From contig OX344751.2 of the NCBI GenBank assembly GCA_947034885.2, positions 12,028,001 to 12,092,000 of the forward strand: 64,000 bases of DNA. Reading direction: 5' to 3'. A program made the translations under genes and the position numbers. The notes beneath the pieces are model-generated. The model had not been told where the DNA came from and did not search any database. It saw only the letters and a program-made list of their open reading frames with translations. Source of the DNA: Thuidium tamariscinum. Taxonomy: Eukaryota; Streptophyta; Bryopsida; Hypnales; Thuidiaceae. Below are positions 48,283 through 60,879 of this stretch, in pieces (the stretch's first letter is position 1; each line of letters begins with the position of its first letter).

Positions 48283-49261
48283 TGGTGGACTTGGACGTTT
48301 GAATTCTAGGGTGTTCAGGTGTAGGTCTCGAGTGCACGCTTGCATTAATGGCTAACTAGTTCAGTAGCGGGTGCGGTATATGAAAGGTGGTCTGTGATCT
48401 GAAAATTTGATTCTTTTGAGCGACAGTCGGTGACTGTCGCTCGACGTCGTTCGTCAATTCTTTGACTCTCAGTAATAACTGGAGATTGTTGGTCTTTTAT
48501 AGATTCCAGAAATAAAACCCGAAGGCATGAGGTTCTGATTTACAATTTTGAAGTTATTGATTCCAAATTTTTTACGGGCATTGTCTGTTTAATACATTGA
48601 AAAATCTTGTGTGAGTATTGGCCAGGCTTTCTGCGTGTTAAAGCAATTATTTGTCAGTACGTCAGCGAATACATCCACGTAATCATCTTTTAGATTCCAG
48701 TTGGAGTATGTAATATTGATGCCTTAACGAATAAAAGAGGAAAGGGGATTGCTGTAAAGAAAGAAAAAGACGTTACAGATTCGGAGTCTCCTGACATGCC
48801 TCCAGCAATTGGACTGAACTAAAACCTGTTCTCATGAAGTGCTATTGGCGAGGATGCTGGCTTTCAGTTATGAATTGAATATAGGTCATAGGTAGGCCTG
48901 TATGTGTCGAAAGCAAGCGTTACTTCCGAGTGCAAAAACATTAAAAGCAGGAATGTACCAACGCATTGATCTCTAGAACACCATCTCCCAAGCTTCGCCC
49001 AATAAGCCTAAGTAGTGGCAATCTCCATGCATAGTGGCACCGTGAAGCCAGTGAAGAATCTCACAGAGATTCAATTTTATTCTATAGTCCTGAACTGGGC
49101 ACGAAATAACTTCGGCAACTGCCGACTGTGTACCAAACTTCATGCTAAGCGGGTACCCGAGGGCTATCCACTCCAGAGCTGCTCGAACTTATCGCATCAG
49201 AGATACGTACTGATTATTGGCGAAAATGCAGTCCGAAAGCTGGAATCCTAAATACTCCACT

Positions 49262-49632
49262 GTTTTGTGTAACAATGGTTGCAGAAATCTGCCGTTTTGG
49301 CAACGAAATTGTTGCCATGAATCGGAATTGGCATTCAAGCATGTCACTACAGTAGCTTGTGACTGAGAAATTCCGGGAAGCCCAGTCGCTTGTGACCGGG
49401 CTCGACGAAACGACGCAGCGAACTGGAAATTAAGTGCACAGCAACCACAAGCAGCGGCGAGCTTGAGACCGCAGCGATCTGTCACCAGGGTGAGGGATTC
49501 TCATGCACGGCGAAAAAGGAATCCTGCTAAGGATCGTAGTAGTCGAAGATAGGCAGGAGCTGGAAATATCTGGCAATGGCAGGCCGACGTAGAACCACCT
49601 GCTCAACGGCCTCCGTCGGACTTCCGAGGTAA
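49262..49632 (-). pseudogene. DUF2921 C-terminal remnant (copy C)
   Basis: The minus strand matches the last approximately 100 codons of the intact gene, including the FRRARSQA tail region. It has a deletion of about 30 nt where copy A reads 'ttcgctgcaggcgttgccgc', a stop inside the DPYLDS segment (GATCCTTAGCAG) and other stops. No N-terminal part exists here. Confidence 0.85.
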
Positions 49633-52600
49633 AGTAACGCGGAAGCCATTTTCTGGTCGATGAACTTCAGGGAATCTTTTTATGTAGGACAGAATTGCAA
49701 TCATTCATCCTCAGAATTAGGGGTGGAAAAGGAAGATCTTCTATAGTGCTTTGACTTTCAATGTGTGTTTTTAGATTTTTTTGAACCAATAATTCCCACG
49801 GTTATCAAAATTCCTCAATTCCACGGCCACCAACTCGTCGTCTAGGGGTTAAATTGCACGGACATTAAAAACCACCCTGTAAATGGCTTTGAAATGGACA
49901 TGAGATGGTTCTTAAATTGACCTTTAGAATCATTGAATGAATCAAGGGAAAAAGTAGTGCAAGAGCTAATCATTATGTTTGCTTTCTCCATCTTTCTTGA
50001 AAGCTCAATGCAAGTGAACTATTTATGAAAGATCTAGGATAATAAATAGGAACCTCTAACAGAACTCGTTTGAAAATTCATATCTAATTCAATAATGCTT
50101 CAAAAAATATGAAATCACTTGTGTTAAATTCTTCACCTATTTTTCTTCGACTAATAAATGAGCTAAAATTTTTTCACCTACAAAAATACATTAAAAAAGA
50201 TAAAGCGGTCCTTAGATGAGTGGTTTCTGAGCCTTCTACTTTACACCCCCGAAAGCCAAAATTGGTATTGTATCTAGTTACTATTATTAAGCTATTCAGA
50301 TTTTCATATAGTCTTGTTGGCAAATTAAAGCATGTTCCAATGCATCAAAAAACACAACATTTGGATAAAGTATGCAAAAGTTATTGAGGATCAAAGTTTG
50401 ATTTTGGAAAATAATGTACACAAATTGTAAATGATGCTTTAAGGTCACCTGCACTTTTGGGTGTACCCACTATAGTATCCCTCAATCACAACTTCATCCA
50501 TTATTTTTACCTTCATCTTTAGAGTTACATGTATTGAATCAATTGTGTGTATAGTATGAACCATTGAAGGGTGGGCTAGAATCCCTCAATAGGACTTGTA
50601 CCTCATTTTTTCCAATACAAATTTTTTTAGCTTTATTGAGCTCTTGTCATATTATCTTCTAGCTTCTGTTTTCAAGATGGTATTAAGACAAAGATACCAA
50701 GGTAAACCATCCTATTACAAACAAAATGAAAGAAAGCTCATTGTGGGCAAAATTATATTGGTAGAGTACATTTCAAAACTTGAATGTTCACCACCATTAC
50801 AATTTTGCCTACAATAGGCTTGTTGCCATTTGTCTTGTAATGAGGTAGTCTACATCAATCATCAAAAGTAAAAAACTTTGATATTATTTACCTTGTTTAG
50901 TAAAGTAAACAATCGTATGAAAGTCTATTACTAAAAACAATTAAGGTTAATAAGTATAGAAGAAAAGAATGGATCAAGATGAGTGAGAACATTAATGTGT
51001 GTATTAATTAGACAAACCAACTCACCTAGATGGTGACTATTACTATGCATGGAGTTTAATGATGAGAACAATACTAAGGCATGACAATAATGAGTCATTT
51101 ACAGAGCATGCATTTATCATAGTAGCCTTTCGTACTAATTTAGACAATAGAACCATTACTACCACATGATTCAAGACAAAAAAAAAGTGGATGCAATCTC
51201 CAGTATAATTTTGTATATAAGTAATGGCCTTATAAATATCATAGCTATTCATACTAATTCAGCACTAGCGTGGGCTACTCTAAACGTAGCTTATCAATCT
51301 CATGATTAATTACAAATTCTGATCTTAATAAGTTTGTTATAATTACTTTGATTGTCTAAAAAAGCTTTGCTTGCAAGGATGTACCACACAAGGTATTCCT
51401 TGGTATCATACGACCAAGTCCTATTATATAAGGCTATGTAGGTAAATATTTGTGAACTTTTATAGGTGCTATATTTATTTAAAATTTAAAATTTTAAAAA
51501 TTTTATGTGCCCTCTTTTAGTCTATTTCATTTGAAGATTTTTTTGTGCTATTTTTGTGTCCTCTATGTTTGTTTTAAATATTGAACAAGAACAAACTTTA
51601 AACTACTTGAAATCATGGGAGCATTGCATTTTGTATTCAAATTTCTTCATTTAATTTTAGAACTCTATGAATCTAATTTTATTTTTTGAATTATTTACAC
51701 CATATCATCAAACCAGGATTCAAAATCATTTAAAGAAAAATTTCACAACAATGATTTTGAAACCCATGCAGATTCCAAAGATTCAACATACTTAGCTATG
51801 GAGAAAAAGGATCAAATCACATTCAAAGGTACAAAATGGAGAATTAGATCAATAAAATTTGCAATGTAATTTCTTTTTAGCTATTGTTTCTTAGAACTAA
51901 ACTATTAGTTTTAGGTAGTTTAGTCTTTTTTCACTATTACCTATATTTCAAGTCAAGTTAAGAGTTAGAATTTTTACTTATCAGAAAATAAAAAATTCTT
52001 TACTTAAATTCCAATTGAAGTTCTAGTGTTAGCTTATCAAGGTTTTCAATGGTAGAAAAGGAATTTAATTTCTAATGAATTTTTTGATTTCTAATTCATA
52101 ATTTCTAGTGACAATATCAATGTAATTTAGAAGTTTAAAAGTTTAAAAAATGACTCTAGACCTAGTTCTAGCAAAGTAATGGTATTGATACCTTCAAATA
52201 CATTTTAATCTAGAAGCATGACCATTCCCATGACCAATTATCCTCAAGTAATCATTCTAACACTAATAAAAGCTCTTGTACAAGGTATAAGTCAATAATT
52301 GTTGGTGTTTACTCAATTACTTGATTAATTTGTAAATAAGCTACATTTGTACACTAATTAATTAAATATAGTTGAAATACAATAGTAATCTAGTAGTCAT
52401 TGGATCCACTTTTGAATACTCCTAGCAAAGCTATAGTACTTCTAATACTTCTACAAAAAGTTTGGAATTAAAAAAAATTGGCTAGGCTATTGTAGAAATT
52501 TTTAAAAAATCATTACTATCTCCTATCCTTCATTATTATTAAAGACCTTGAATCCATTATGATGGTGGAAATCTACTTTTGAATCATGTCTAAAATTTAG

Positions 52601-53515
52601 GACCACGGTCATTGCATGAAACACATGTCTTATTCTCCATAACAATGAGTGTGGCTCTCTTGTAATCTTTAATAACTTTTGAAGCATGAATTCCATAGAT
52701 TTGAAATTTTTATTCTAGATGCCTAACTTCATGGTAATCATATCTTTTAATTTTTGGAAATTTTCTAAAATCACTTTATATTTGGATTTCAACTTTAGCT
52801 AACTTATTGCACTCTACAATTTAGGTTTTTTTAGTACTTGTGAATATCCAAAATTAATAACTTAGGACTGGAATTTCTTGGGATCTATTTGTATAGTAGA
52901 GATTCATATTCCTACAAAATGAATTTAAAAACACCGTTATTTTATGATCTCTGTAGGAGTGCACATAGCATTCCCATTGCTTGCAATTTATGAATATTGA
53001 TGATTAGTTCTAAGCTAATTTTTTTAGTAAAATCTTTTCACCATCAACTCTTTTCAAATGAAAAATTTTAATTTTCCAAATTTTTTATTTTTTTATTTTT
53101 TACAAATTAAAATTTCAAAATAACTATTTTCATGAGATTTTGCACTTTCTATTTACTATTCACCTATTTAGAGAATTTTCTACACTTTTCCTTCCTAGAT
53201 TACTTTCTTCTTACAGGAATATACATCAAACATTTTTTTTAAATATATAGTTTTCTATTTTTTTTTAAATCATCAAATACTTGCAAAAAAATCATATATT
53301 CTAAATCAATATGTAACTACTTCAAAAAACTATTCTAGAATATCTACTAAAAAAAACTTAGACAAACTTCAAAACTTTTCATATAGTATCCAAATGATGC
53401 ATCCTTTGAGCATTGAAATCTTTTATCAATTCCCAATCTAAAAATATAATATTTCTACCAATCTAAAAATAGAAAATAATCACATTTAAAAAATATGTGA
53501 TTTTAGGTGTCCCTA
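49633..53515. other. AT-rich spacer without a recognisable gene
   Basis: Apart from a degenerate GGTAGAAGG-family element (about 50045-50260), nothing could be assigned. Small ORFs (for example at 50596 and 51043) have no motifs and ordinary AT-rich codon content. Confidence 0.5.
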
Positions 53516-53571
53516 TATTAGGATGACTCTCTATTAGGGTGACTTTTTGTTAGGGTGACTTTCTATTAGGG
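53516..53571. repeat. 16-bp minisatellite, 3.5 units
   Basis: Units TATTAGGATGACTCTC, TATTAGGGTGACTTTT, TGTTAGGGTGACTTTC, then TATTAGGG. Confidence 0.85.
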
Positions 53572-53754
53572 CACATGCCCAATTCCTAGTTGACCAAATT
53601 TACAAGCATAACAACAACTCAAATCAAGCCATAATAGAAAAATTGGATCAAGGATATATGACCACTTTATTTGGAGCATTTGGGCATAATTTTTTGGTGT
53701 AGAAACATTTATGGGTAGAAGATCATGACTAAGTCAATAAAAAATCAATTGATT

Positions 53755-53864
53755 CACTACAAGAAAATAGTGTCCAACTTGACACGTCCTAATTGACTAA
53801 AATGTCCAAATTTGACAAAAAATTGACAATGAAATGTCCGAATTGACAATGCTTTCTTATAGTG
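53755..53864. mobile_element. CACTA-type MITE, 110 bp, ATT target duplication
   Basis: Ends CACTACAAGAAA and TTTCTTATAGTG, flanked by ATT at 53752-53754 and 53865-53867. The interior has repeated TGTCCAA(A)TTTGACA-type subterminal motifs. CACTACAAGAAA is the classical plant CACTA terminus. Confidence 0.85.
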
Positions 53865-53867
53865 ATT

Positions 53868-55691
53868 TTTGTTCTTTGAAACACTATAATCAATATTTTT
53901 ACTCATTTTTGAACTTTTTGTAAAAACCAACAAAATAATCACTTGTTTTTTGTTGATTCAGATGATGCAATGACCAAGTCAACAAAATTTTGGATAATTT
54001 GGAATCTTTTTTAGATCTTTTTAAGACCTTTTGATTTTAACTTAGTGTAGCAAGTTCAAAATATTTTGGAATATTTTAGGATGTTCTTATAATGTAGTAG
54101 TAAGGCAAAGTTGGATCATTGATTCAAAATAATTAATAAATACTTAGAATCAAAAGGCATTATTTGAAGCCATTCTCCACTTTGAAGCAAGTCCTTTCTG
54201 TGCAATGTTTGTTGGATACAATTTTTGTGAAATTTAAACCAAAGTTGTATTTCACTACAAGTTCAATGTCTAAGAAGTTTTATGCCAATCTAAATTGTAA
54301 TAAAAAAATTATGTCTCAAAAGGTCTTTTCTTTTTAATTACACATAGTTTGAAACAAACATGACAAGAAATTTAGAAGATCCAATTGGTCCAAAATTCTA
54401 TATACATAATCTCAACAAGATTGTTAACACAATTTCAAACATTGAAAGGCATATAAACAAACAATTCTAACTTACAAGTGTTTTAAAATAGATTTCTTCA
54501 TCCAGAAAATGTTTAAAACACCAAGATTAAAGTTTTATTACAATGAAATTCTTCAATAAGTTAACCTCTCTAATAGCTCATAAACAACAAAGAGGCCTTA
54601 GTTAAATTTTTTGCTAAATTTCCTAGTACAATTTGATCAAAAAATGATGAAGTGTGCAATTTTTGGTGAATTTTTGAGAATGGAAAAGATAGTTTGGGTT
54701 GTCACTTCACATCCTCATAATTTTTTATTTTACACCTCAAAATGATTTGAAAAAAATTGCACATGAGTACCATAATAATATGAACCTATGCCAAAAAATC
54801 AAAGTTTTTGGAGCATTTTTAAGCATTCCAATTCCAAATTTTCCATTTCAGCATACGTACAAAGTACTACCTAATCAAATATCTTTCATCAGACTTGTCA
54901 ATGGTGGCATTTTTTACAAAAAATTTGTGATTTTGTTGATCTTTTTTTATATGGAAAAGTTGCATATGTCTTCTTTTAGTTCAACGGTGGCAACCATCAA
55001 AATTATTCCATACAAATGAAAAATTATGTTTGTTTGAAGAGCTAGTCAGTAAAACAAGAACTATGCTCAAACACCTAGGGTCCTTTAGGAATTAAAGTGC
55101 ACAACAATGAGATTAATAGCATTTGAGAGCAATTGTTCACTAGTATACAATTTCTACGGATTCTTTAGAGAAAGATGGATTGATTGAGAAAAATGTCATA
55201 TGTATATAGGTAACAAATACAACCTTGTAAGGATATTCTCACTTTATGTAGTGTAGGATTGTTCAAAAAACAAAACCCAAGAAATCCCCTAGTGGTGGTT
55301 CTTTTATTTGGAGAAAGTCAAACAGTCTATTGATTTATATCTAAGGTTATGATAATAAAATGCAAAATTTAATTTTTTAAATTATTATTAGGGAATGTGT
55401 AGAGATTTTTTTAGCCTACTGTAATAGCAGTCCAATTCCCATGGATGCAAATTCACAACATGTTGTCCAAGTCTTCGACTAAAATTCTAATGTCAAATTG
55501 TCAACAGTGTGTCAAATAATCATGGCTCTTGTTCTATAGACTTAATCAAGCCTACATATATAATAGTCACATATAATTGCAATTCCTTAATTACTCTCCC
55601 AATTAATTCATTGTCAATTGGTCCAATGAACAAAGGATACAAAAGTGAAAATTCATTACTCTTAAATTATATTCTAGTCAAATAGTCATGT
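53868..55691. other. AT-rich spacer
   Basis: No gene recognised. The 106-aa ORF at 54699-55019 has no motif and AT-driven composition. Confidence 0.45.
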
Positions 55692-56051
55692 CATAAGAGG
55701 ATTTTCAGCTGCTGTACAAGACTGCGAGTTCTCAAATGCTAGGAACGCATTGGGAACTTTGGGAATGCGATGCTGATGTGGTCGAGCGACTGCCACATCA
55801 GAAAATAATAATTTTTTAATTAATTTTAATTAAATATTAAATATTTTTAAAATATTTTTTTGAAAAAATAAATAAATTTTTAAATCATTTTTTTTTCTCT
55901 TTAAGACATTCTGAAGTTTTTTGAAATTTTTTTTTTTTTTTTTTTCAAAATTCAAAAATTCAGACCAGCAGGGGGCCGGTCTGCAACAGTGGGAACAATT
56001 TCGGGGAACACCCCTGAAACGATCTTCTAGGGGCCCAAAAATCCTCTTATG
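55692..56051. mobile_element. MITE, 360 bp, termini CATAAGAGGATTTT
   Basis: Sister of 32773-33105: the same termini, 'gctgatgtggtcgagcgact' and 'cagaccagcagggggccggt' in the same order. Confidence 0.65.
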
Positions 56052-57175
56052 CAGCTTTCTTTTTGCAAATTCCAACATTAAGTCAATTGATCCAAGGCCC
56101 ATAGAGTACATTTATAATTTTTTAACTTACTACTTGGTCAATTGGTCTTACTATACTAATCTAATATAATAACTAGTTCTACATATTGATGATGAGTTAT
56201 CAATTTGTCTAAATCCTCACATAGAATCACATCCAAAGATACACAAAGATTCTATCTCTAACAAAGGATTGTGCTCCTTATTTTCTTGCATCAAAACTTA
56301 CTTTACAATGTCAATAACTTGTCAAACTTAATGACATACATTCTAGCTTAATCCAATAGATTTATTTCCTTAATTACAAACCAATTATCTTCTTCATTAC
56401 AACTAAGAACATGCTTTATCAATCATTTTATCTTTAATATTCTTACTCACAAAATATCTTAACTACAATGACATCCACTCACACATGCATAGAGTCCATA
56501 AGACAAAATATTTCAATAACCAGTTCTTGGTTTTTCACTTAATACTAAGCAATCTTAATCAAAACTCAATCACTTAATTATTAGAAATCTTTGCTAGACT
56601 AATGGACATGGCAACAAAGACACTAGAGCCAATCACTAGCTTGATAATACGGACTTATAACATAAATGCTTGTCTAATTGACTAAAATTGAATAGAAAAG
56701 AAAACACAACTATCACAACCTACTTGCCTATTGGACTTCACATACAAATCCTTGGCAACATGAAAATTGTAACTACATATAATCTCTACTACAAAAAGTT
56801 AAATTATTTTTGGGATCAACAGAATTTTGACAATTATAAATTGATCAATTGCAAAAAAAAATCATTTAACTCTTACTAGTTATTTAATTAATTCAACATA
56901 CCGCCTATTTGTCCTTCTCGTTTACAAACTTGCAACTCTATCTTTGGTGCACCTACATGTTTTCACAACATGTCTACCAAGTGACTAAAGATCATAGAGG
57001 ATTGGAAGCTACATTTTCTTGAATAATTTTTAAAAAATTTCTTTGAATTTTGACCATAACTTTTTGATTGGAGGTTCAAAATCTCAAATGGTTTGTGAAG
57101 ATGAAATTCATCATGATTTCCCACCTTTCATTTGTTCTAAGTTATGATTGAATACTTTGATTATACATTTAAATC
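56052..57175. other. AT-rich spacer
   Basis: No gene or clear element visible. Confidence 0.4.
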
Positions 57176-57179
57176 CAAT

Positions 57180-57245
57180 GGTGGTGTGGTGGTTGATGCC
57201 CCCCTCAATGGGCACAAGGTCATGGGCTTGAACCTAGCAAGCAAC
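57180..57245 (+). mobile_element. Possible tRNA-derived SINE head
   Basis: TGGTGTGGTGG at 57182-57192 resembles an RNA polymerase III A box, and GGGCTTGAACC at 57224-57234 a B box, with normal spacing for a tRNA-like promoter. No cloverleaf tRNA could be drawn, so it is not a functional tRNA gene. Confidence 0.35.
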
Positions 57246-59229
57246 CTTAGGTGGTTGCTTTATATTTATAAGTGGATGTCAATTTTTTCTAAAGGGCAAT
57301 CAAATTTTTTTAAATTAAAAAAAATTTGGATTTGACTAAATCAACAAAAAAAAGTCAATAAATTTTTTGTTCATTATTGTTGATGATTTTTGTTCTAGTG
57401 ATTGCCTCATAAACAACCATGTAATATAAAACAAAGATACATTGGCTTTCAATACAAAGCCTATAGCTCCAGTTGATGGCTTAATTTAAGGATATAGACA
57501 CTCCTATTGGTTAATTTTGGTGTTTTTGAAATAAGGGTTGCTATTAAGTGAGCCTAGGAGAGTGAGCCCATGAACCTAGAAGATTATATTGTACCTATAG
57601 TATAAGTGTCTTTATTCAAAGAAACCTTCTATGATTATAGTGTATTTATATTATAAGCATCTTCAAAGGTTGTAGTATATCTACTCATATATATGCTTAA
57701 GGATCACATACTTGCATTTTCGTACTTACACACTAGTACCATTGTTTTTGAAATTGGTCAAACAATACGTTCCTAATGTAAAGGAGACAATGAGTAGTGT
57801 ATAACAATTTGTTGTAAGATATACTCAAGTGTCTATTTCCAAAAAGTTTAGTATTTTTTAGCCTATTTGATATGGAATATTCATTGAGAAATCAAACTCA
57901 ATGTCTGCAAACATAAAGATAAGGAAGAATGCAAAAAATATTTAATTTCTTCTTCCAAGATTAAATATTTTACTCAATATAAATGAGGGATTTCCTTTCA
58001 GACCTATTCCAATGTCATAGACTCACCTATTACAATTAATTTTTCCACTTTTCTTCAAGCAAGGTGAAAAGGAAGATGAATGGACAAGAAGGTACAACAA
58101 ATAATTTTTTCAATGAATAGTGCATCCAACTATTGTCAACAATAAATCACCCTATAAAGCCATTGTGGGGGTGTCCAAAATAAACACTCTGAAACACATG
58201 TGTTGTCAAGACTAAAGAGATAAGAGTTAGTAGGTTACCCAAACTATACACAAGGTGAACATATGCCCACATCTAATCACTATGGGAAGAGGCTCATAAA
58301 CCACTCATTTAAAAGTTGATCTGCCTTTTCCCGTGTATGTCTTTAAATGAAAACACTTTTAGTTTATTTTTCAGTGAAGGAAAAATAGATGAGGAATGTA
58401 ACACAAGTCATTTCATATTTTTTAAGCATTATTGAATTAGTTATGAATTTTCAAACACAATCTTCCATAAGACCCTATTTGTGATCAGTAGGCCTTGAAA
58501 ACTTATACATGCACAGTTTTAAAAAAAAATCTGTCTTGATTCAAAAACTAGTAATGCAACATGTGAAAAGCCCTAGAAATGGTTTCTAAATGTGTCCCTT
58601 TCAAAAACTGAAATGAATTCTTCAATTAATCATTATTTCAAATTTTTTAACACTTGAAAGAAGGTACATAACATTTAGTAGCCCATAGAAGGACTGCCTT
58701 TCCCTTTGTGAAGTCCCCATCACCTAATTTCATCTAACATTTCTTGAAGTTTGCAACTTTAGTTACTGAATCGTGTGGAATATTCCACACCATTTCATCC
58801 ACTGGGAGGCAGTGTGACTATTATGAGTTCAATAACCACTTTTTATTTTAAATAAAATCAATAAACACCTACCCACTTAGTTGGGATTGAACCCATGTAA
58901 CTCTGAAACCATCCATTCCAGTAGTAAAAATCAATCTTAGCATGCTTCAATATAATTAACAATTCATTTTCACAATTCACAATGAGCTATGCATTTCAGA
59001 CCCTCCTACTCCGCAAGTGCAAAAGCATATTACCTAGAATGTACGTCGAAGGAAGACAACTTGAACTCCGAATATACCTTTTACACTGCCTAGACCCTCC
59101 GCTGCTGTTGTTGGTACCTCAGGCTCCTGATGCCCTAATTGATTTTTCGTTGAGGACACGCGCACCGGAGCTTCACCTGTACCTGGATTGTCGGCCTCGA
59201 TCGCTCGCTGGTCGTTTCTACAATCAATC
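57246..59229. other. AT-rich spacer and leader of the MCTS1-like gene
   Basis: AT-rich to about 58970, including a degenerate GGTAGAAGG-family element at about 58290-58480. A B-box-like GGGTTCAATCC lies on the minus strand near 58890. From about 58980 the composition is balanced and is probably promoter and 5' leader. Confidence 0.45.
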
Positions 59230-60879
59230 ATGTTTAAGAAGTAAGCGCCTTTTAATCAACTGATGGAAGCCCTCTTTCACACAATTGCCCTGAAATTCAT
59301 GTCGCTGTTCTCAGCTGCCATCGGAATGACTTTGTCCGTGTGCTGGAATTTCCCAGATTCACGTCCGAGGAGGTCACGGGCCAGAATCAAGTGAAGGCCT
59401 CCGTGCAACGGAAGATTCGACAGAACATCGCCGATGAGGTGCGTTTGCTCCGTCCCTTTGTGTCCCGCTCGTTCGATACCTGCATGCGATTGAATTCGCG
59501 CTCCGGAATGTGGGAGCGACGCTGACGGGTGCCGTGGGTTGTTCAGTATCCGGATTTGGAGCCTCTTCTGGACGAAATGCTGCCGAAGAAATCGCCGCTG
59601 ATAGTCGCCAAGTGGTGAGTTCCGTGCTGGGTCTTGGTGCTGGTGCGGGGAATTTAGGGTTTGGGCGAAGGATTGCTGTGGATCTGTCTCAGGGAGTCGA
59701 ACTGATCATGAGACGATGCACGTCTCCCGTGAGCTTCTGTCTGTGCGGCATTCCACGTTTCAATTCCGGGGTTACCGTGGGGCAAGTAGCTAAATTAGGG
59801 CAAATTAGTCTCTTTGTGTTTTGTTGACTGACTTGATGTGGTGTGGTGTGGTTGGGCCAGCCAGAACCATATCAACTTGGTGGTTGTGAACAATGTGCCG
59901 CTGTTCTTCAACGTGCGGGATGGCCCTTACATGCCCACGCTCCGGCTTTTGCACCAATGTACGGGGAATGTGTGCCGGTTTTAGGGTTTCTTCGTCTTCG
60001 GATTTTTGGGGTTTGTGTGAGTGAGTGAGTGAGTGAGTGAGGGCTGAGGCTTACGTAGTGGTTGGTTGTGGAGTGAACTGATTTGTGTTGTTGCGTGTTC
60101 GAAGATCCAGGAATCATGAAGAAGTTCCGTGTGGACCGAGGAGCTATCAAGTTCGTTCTGGCGGGTGCCAATATCATGTGCCCAGGGTTGACATCTGCGG
60201 GCGGCGAAGTGGACTCGGAGGTGGCGGTGGATTCACCTGTGGTGAGCTTTACATTCCCTTTGAGGTGACTGGAGGATTCTGGTTGAGTGCACGATGAAGA
60301 GTTCAGCTTCGTTTCGGAGTAGTCGTTGGATTCAGTGGTCCTAGGACTAGTTGGCAAGTAGACTGAGCGTTCGTGGTGGTGGTTTTCGCAGGCCATCATG
60401 GCCGAAGGCAAGGAGCATGCTCTGGCGATCGGGTACACGAAGATGTCCGCCAACGACATGTAATGTTTTCGGCTCTGGTCGTTTGCGCTTGAGTTTGGTA
60501 GTGTAGTGCTGTGCTTGAACATTGGACTTCTTGGCAGCGTTGGTGCACGGGGGAATTGCGGCGGAGTAGGTGACGACGTGAAGCATTGCGTTTGACCGGA
60601 GTGGTTTGTTGTGGTGTGACAGCAAGAGCATCAACAAGGGGATCGGAGTGGACAACATGCATTACCTGAACGACGGACTGTGGAAGGTGCTTGTCCTTGA
60701 GGGACTCCTGAGTTTTCTGGTTGTGTTTTGTGTGGTTTTCGGTTGGGGTGTATAGAAATCATGCCATGAGGTGGAGAGACGGTGGGCTTTGTTTGCATTC
60801 CGTGAGACAGCTAGTTGTATGTGTAGAGAGGGCGAGCTGATGTTGTGTTCCGTGTTGCCAGACGTTACATCTGGACTGA
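59230..60879 (+). CDS. MCTS1: MCTS1-like PUA-domain translation factor (181 aa, eight exons)
   Basis: Exons: 59230-59240, 59357-59438, 59547-59614, 59861-59958, 60105-60241, 60392-60459, 60623-60686, 60862-60879 (546 nt including stop; every junction keeps frame, all GT-AG). The product starts [13 protein letters not shown] and ends LWKTLHLD; 181 residues equals the human MCTS1 length. The N-terminal pre-PUA domain (about 1-90) includes [18 protein letters not shown]. The PUA domain (about 92-170) includes [19 protein letters not shown] and [13 protein letters not shown], followed by [18 protein letters not shown]. Known relatives pair with DENR and act on 40S subunits in recycling and reinitiation. 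The first exon holds only 11 coding bases. The last exon (TLHLD) is the least certain part: retaining the last intron would add a different tail. Confidence 0.9.
60017..60040 (+). repeat. (GTGA)6 microsatellite in intron 4 of the MCTS1-like gene
   Basis: Six GTGA units between 60017 and 60040. Confidence 0.9.

Larger units (their letters stand above)
46255..49632. repeat. Segmental duplication copy C (inverted)
   Basis: Reverse-orientation match to about 3400-6960 of copy A: peroxidase promoter, peroxidase, convergent spacer including the 3985-4425 segment that copy B lacks, and the C-terminal part of the DUF2921 gene. It is more diverged than A and B are from each other, so it is probably the oldest branch. 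Confidence 0.8.

Noticed and set aside
49633..49692. Short minus-strand peptide (DSLKFIDQK..) adjoining the copy C DUF2921 remnant
   Set aside because: Only about 20 codons, no family recognised; may be chance or the end of another fragment.
58860..58910. tRNA gene suggested by GGGTTCAATCC on the minus strand
   Set aside because: No matching A box at proper distance and no cloverleaf could be drawn.
59510..59827. 105-aa ORF across exon 3 and intron 3 of the MCTS1-like gene
   Set aside because: Reads in another frame than the conserved protein and crosses good splice sites.
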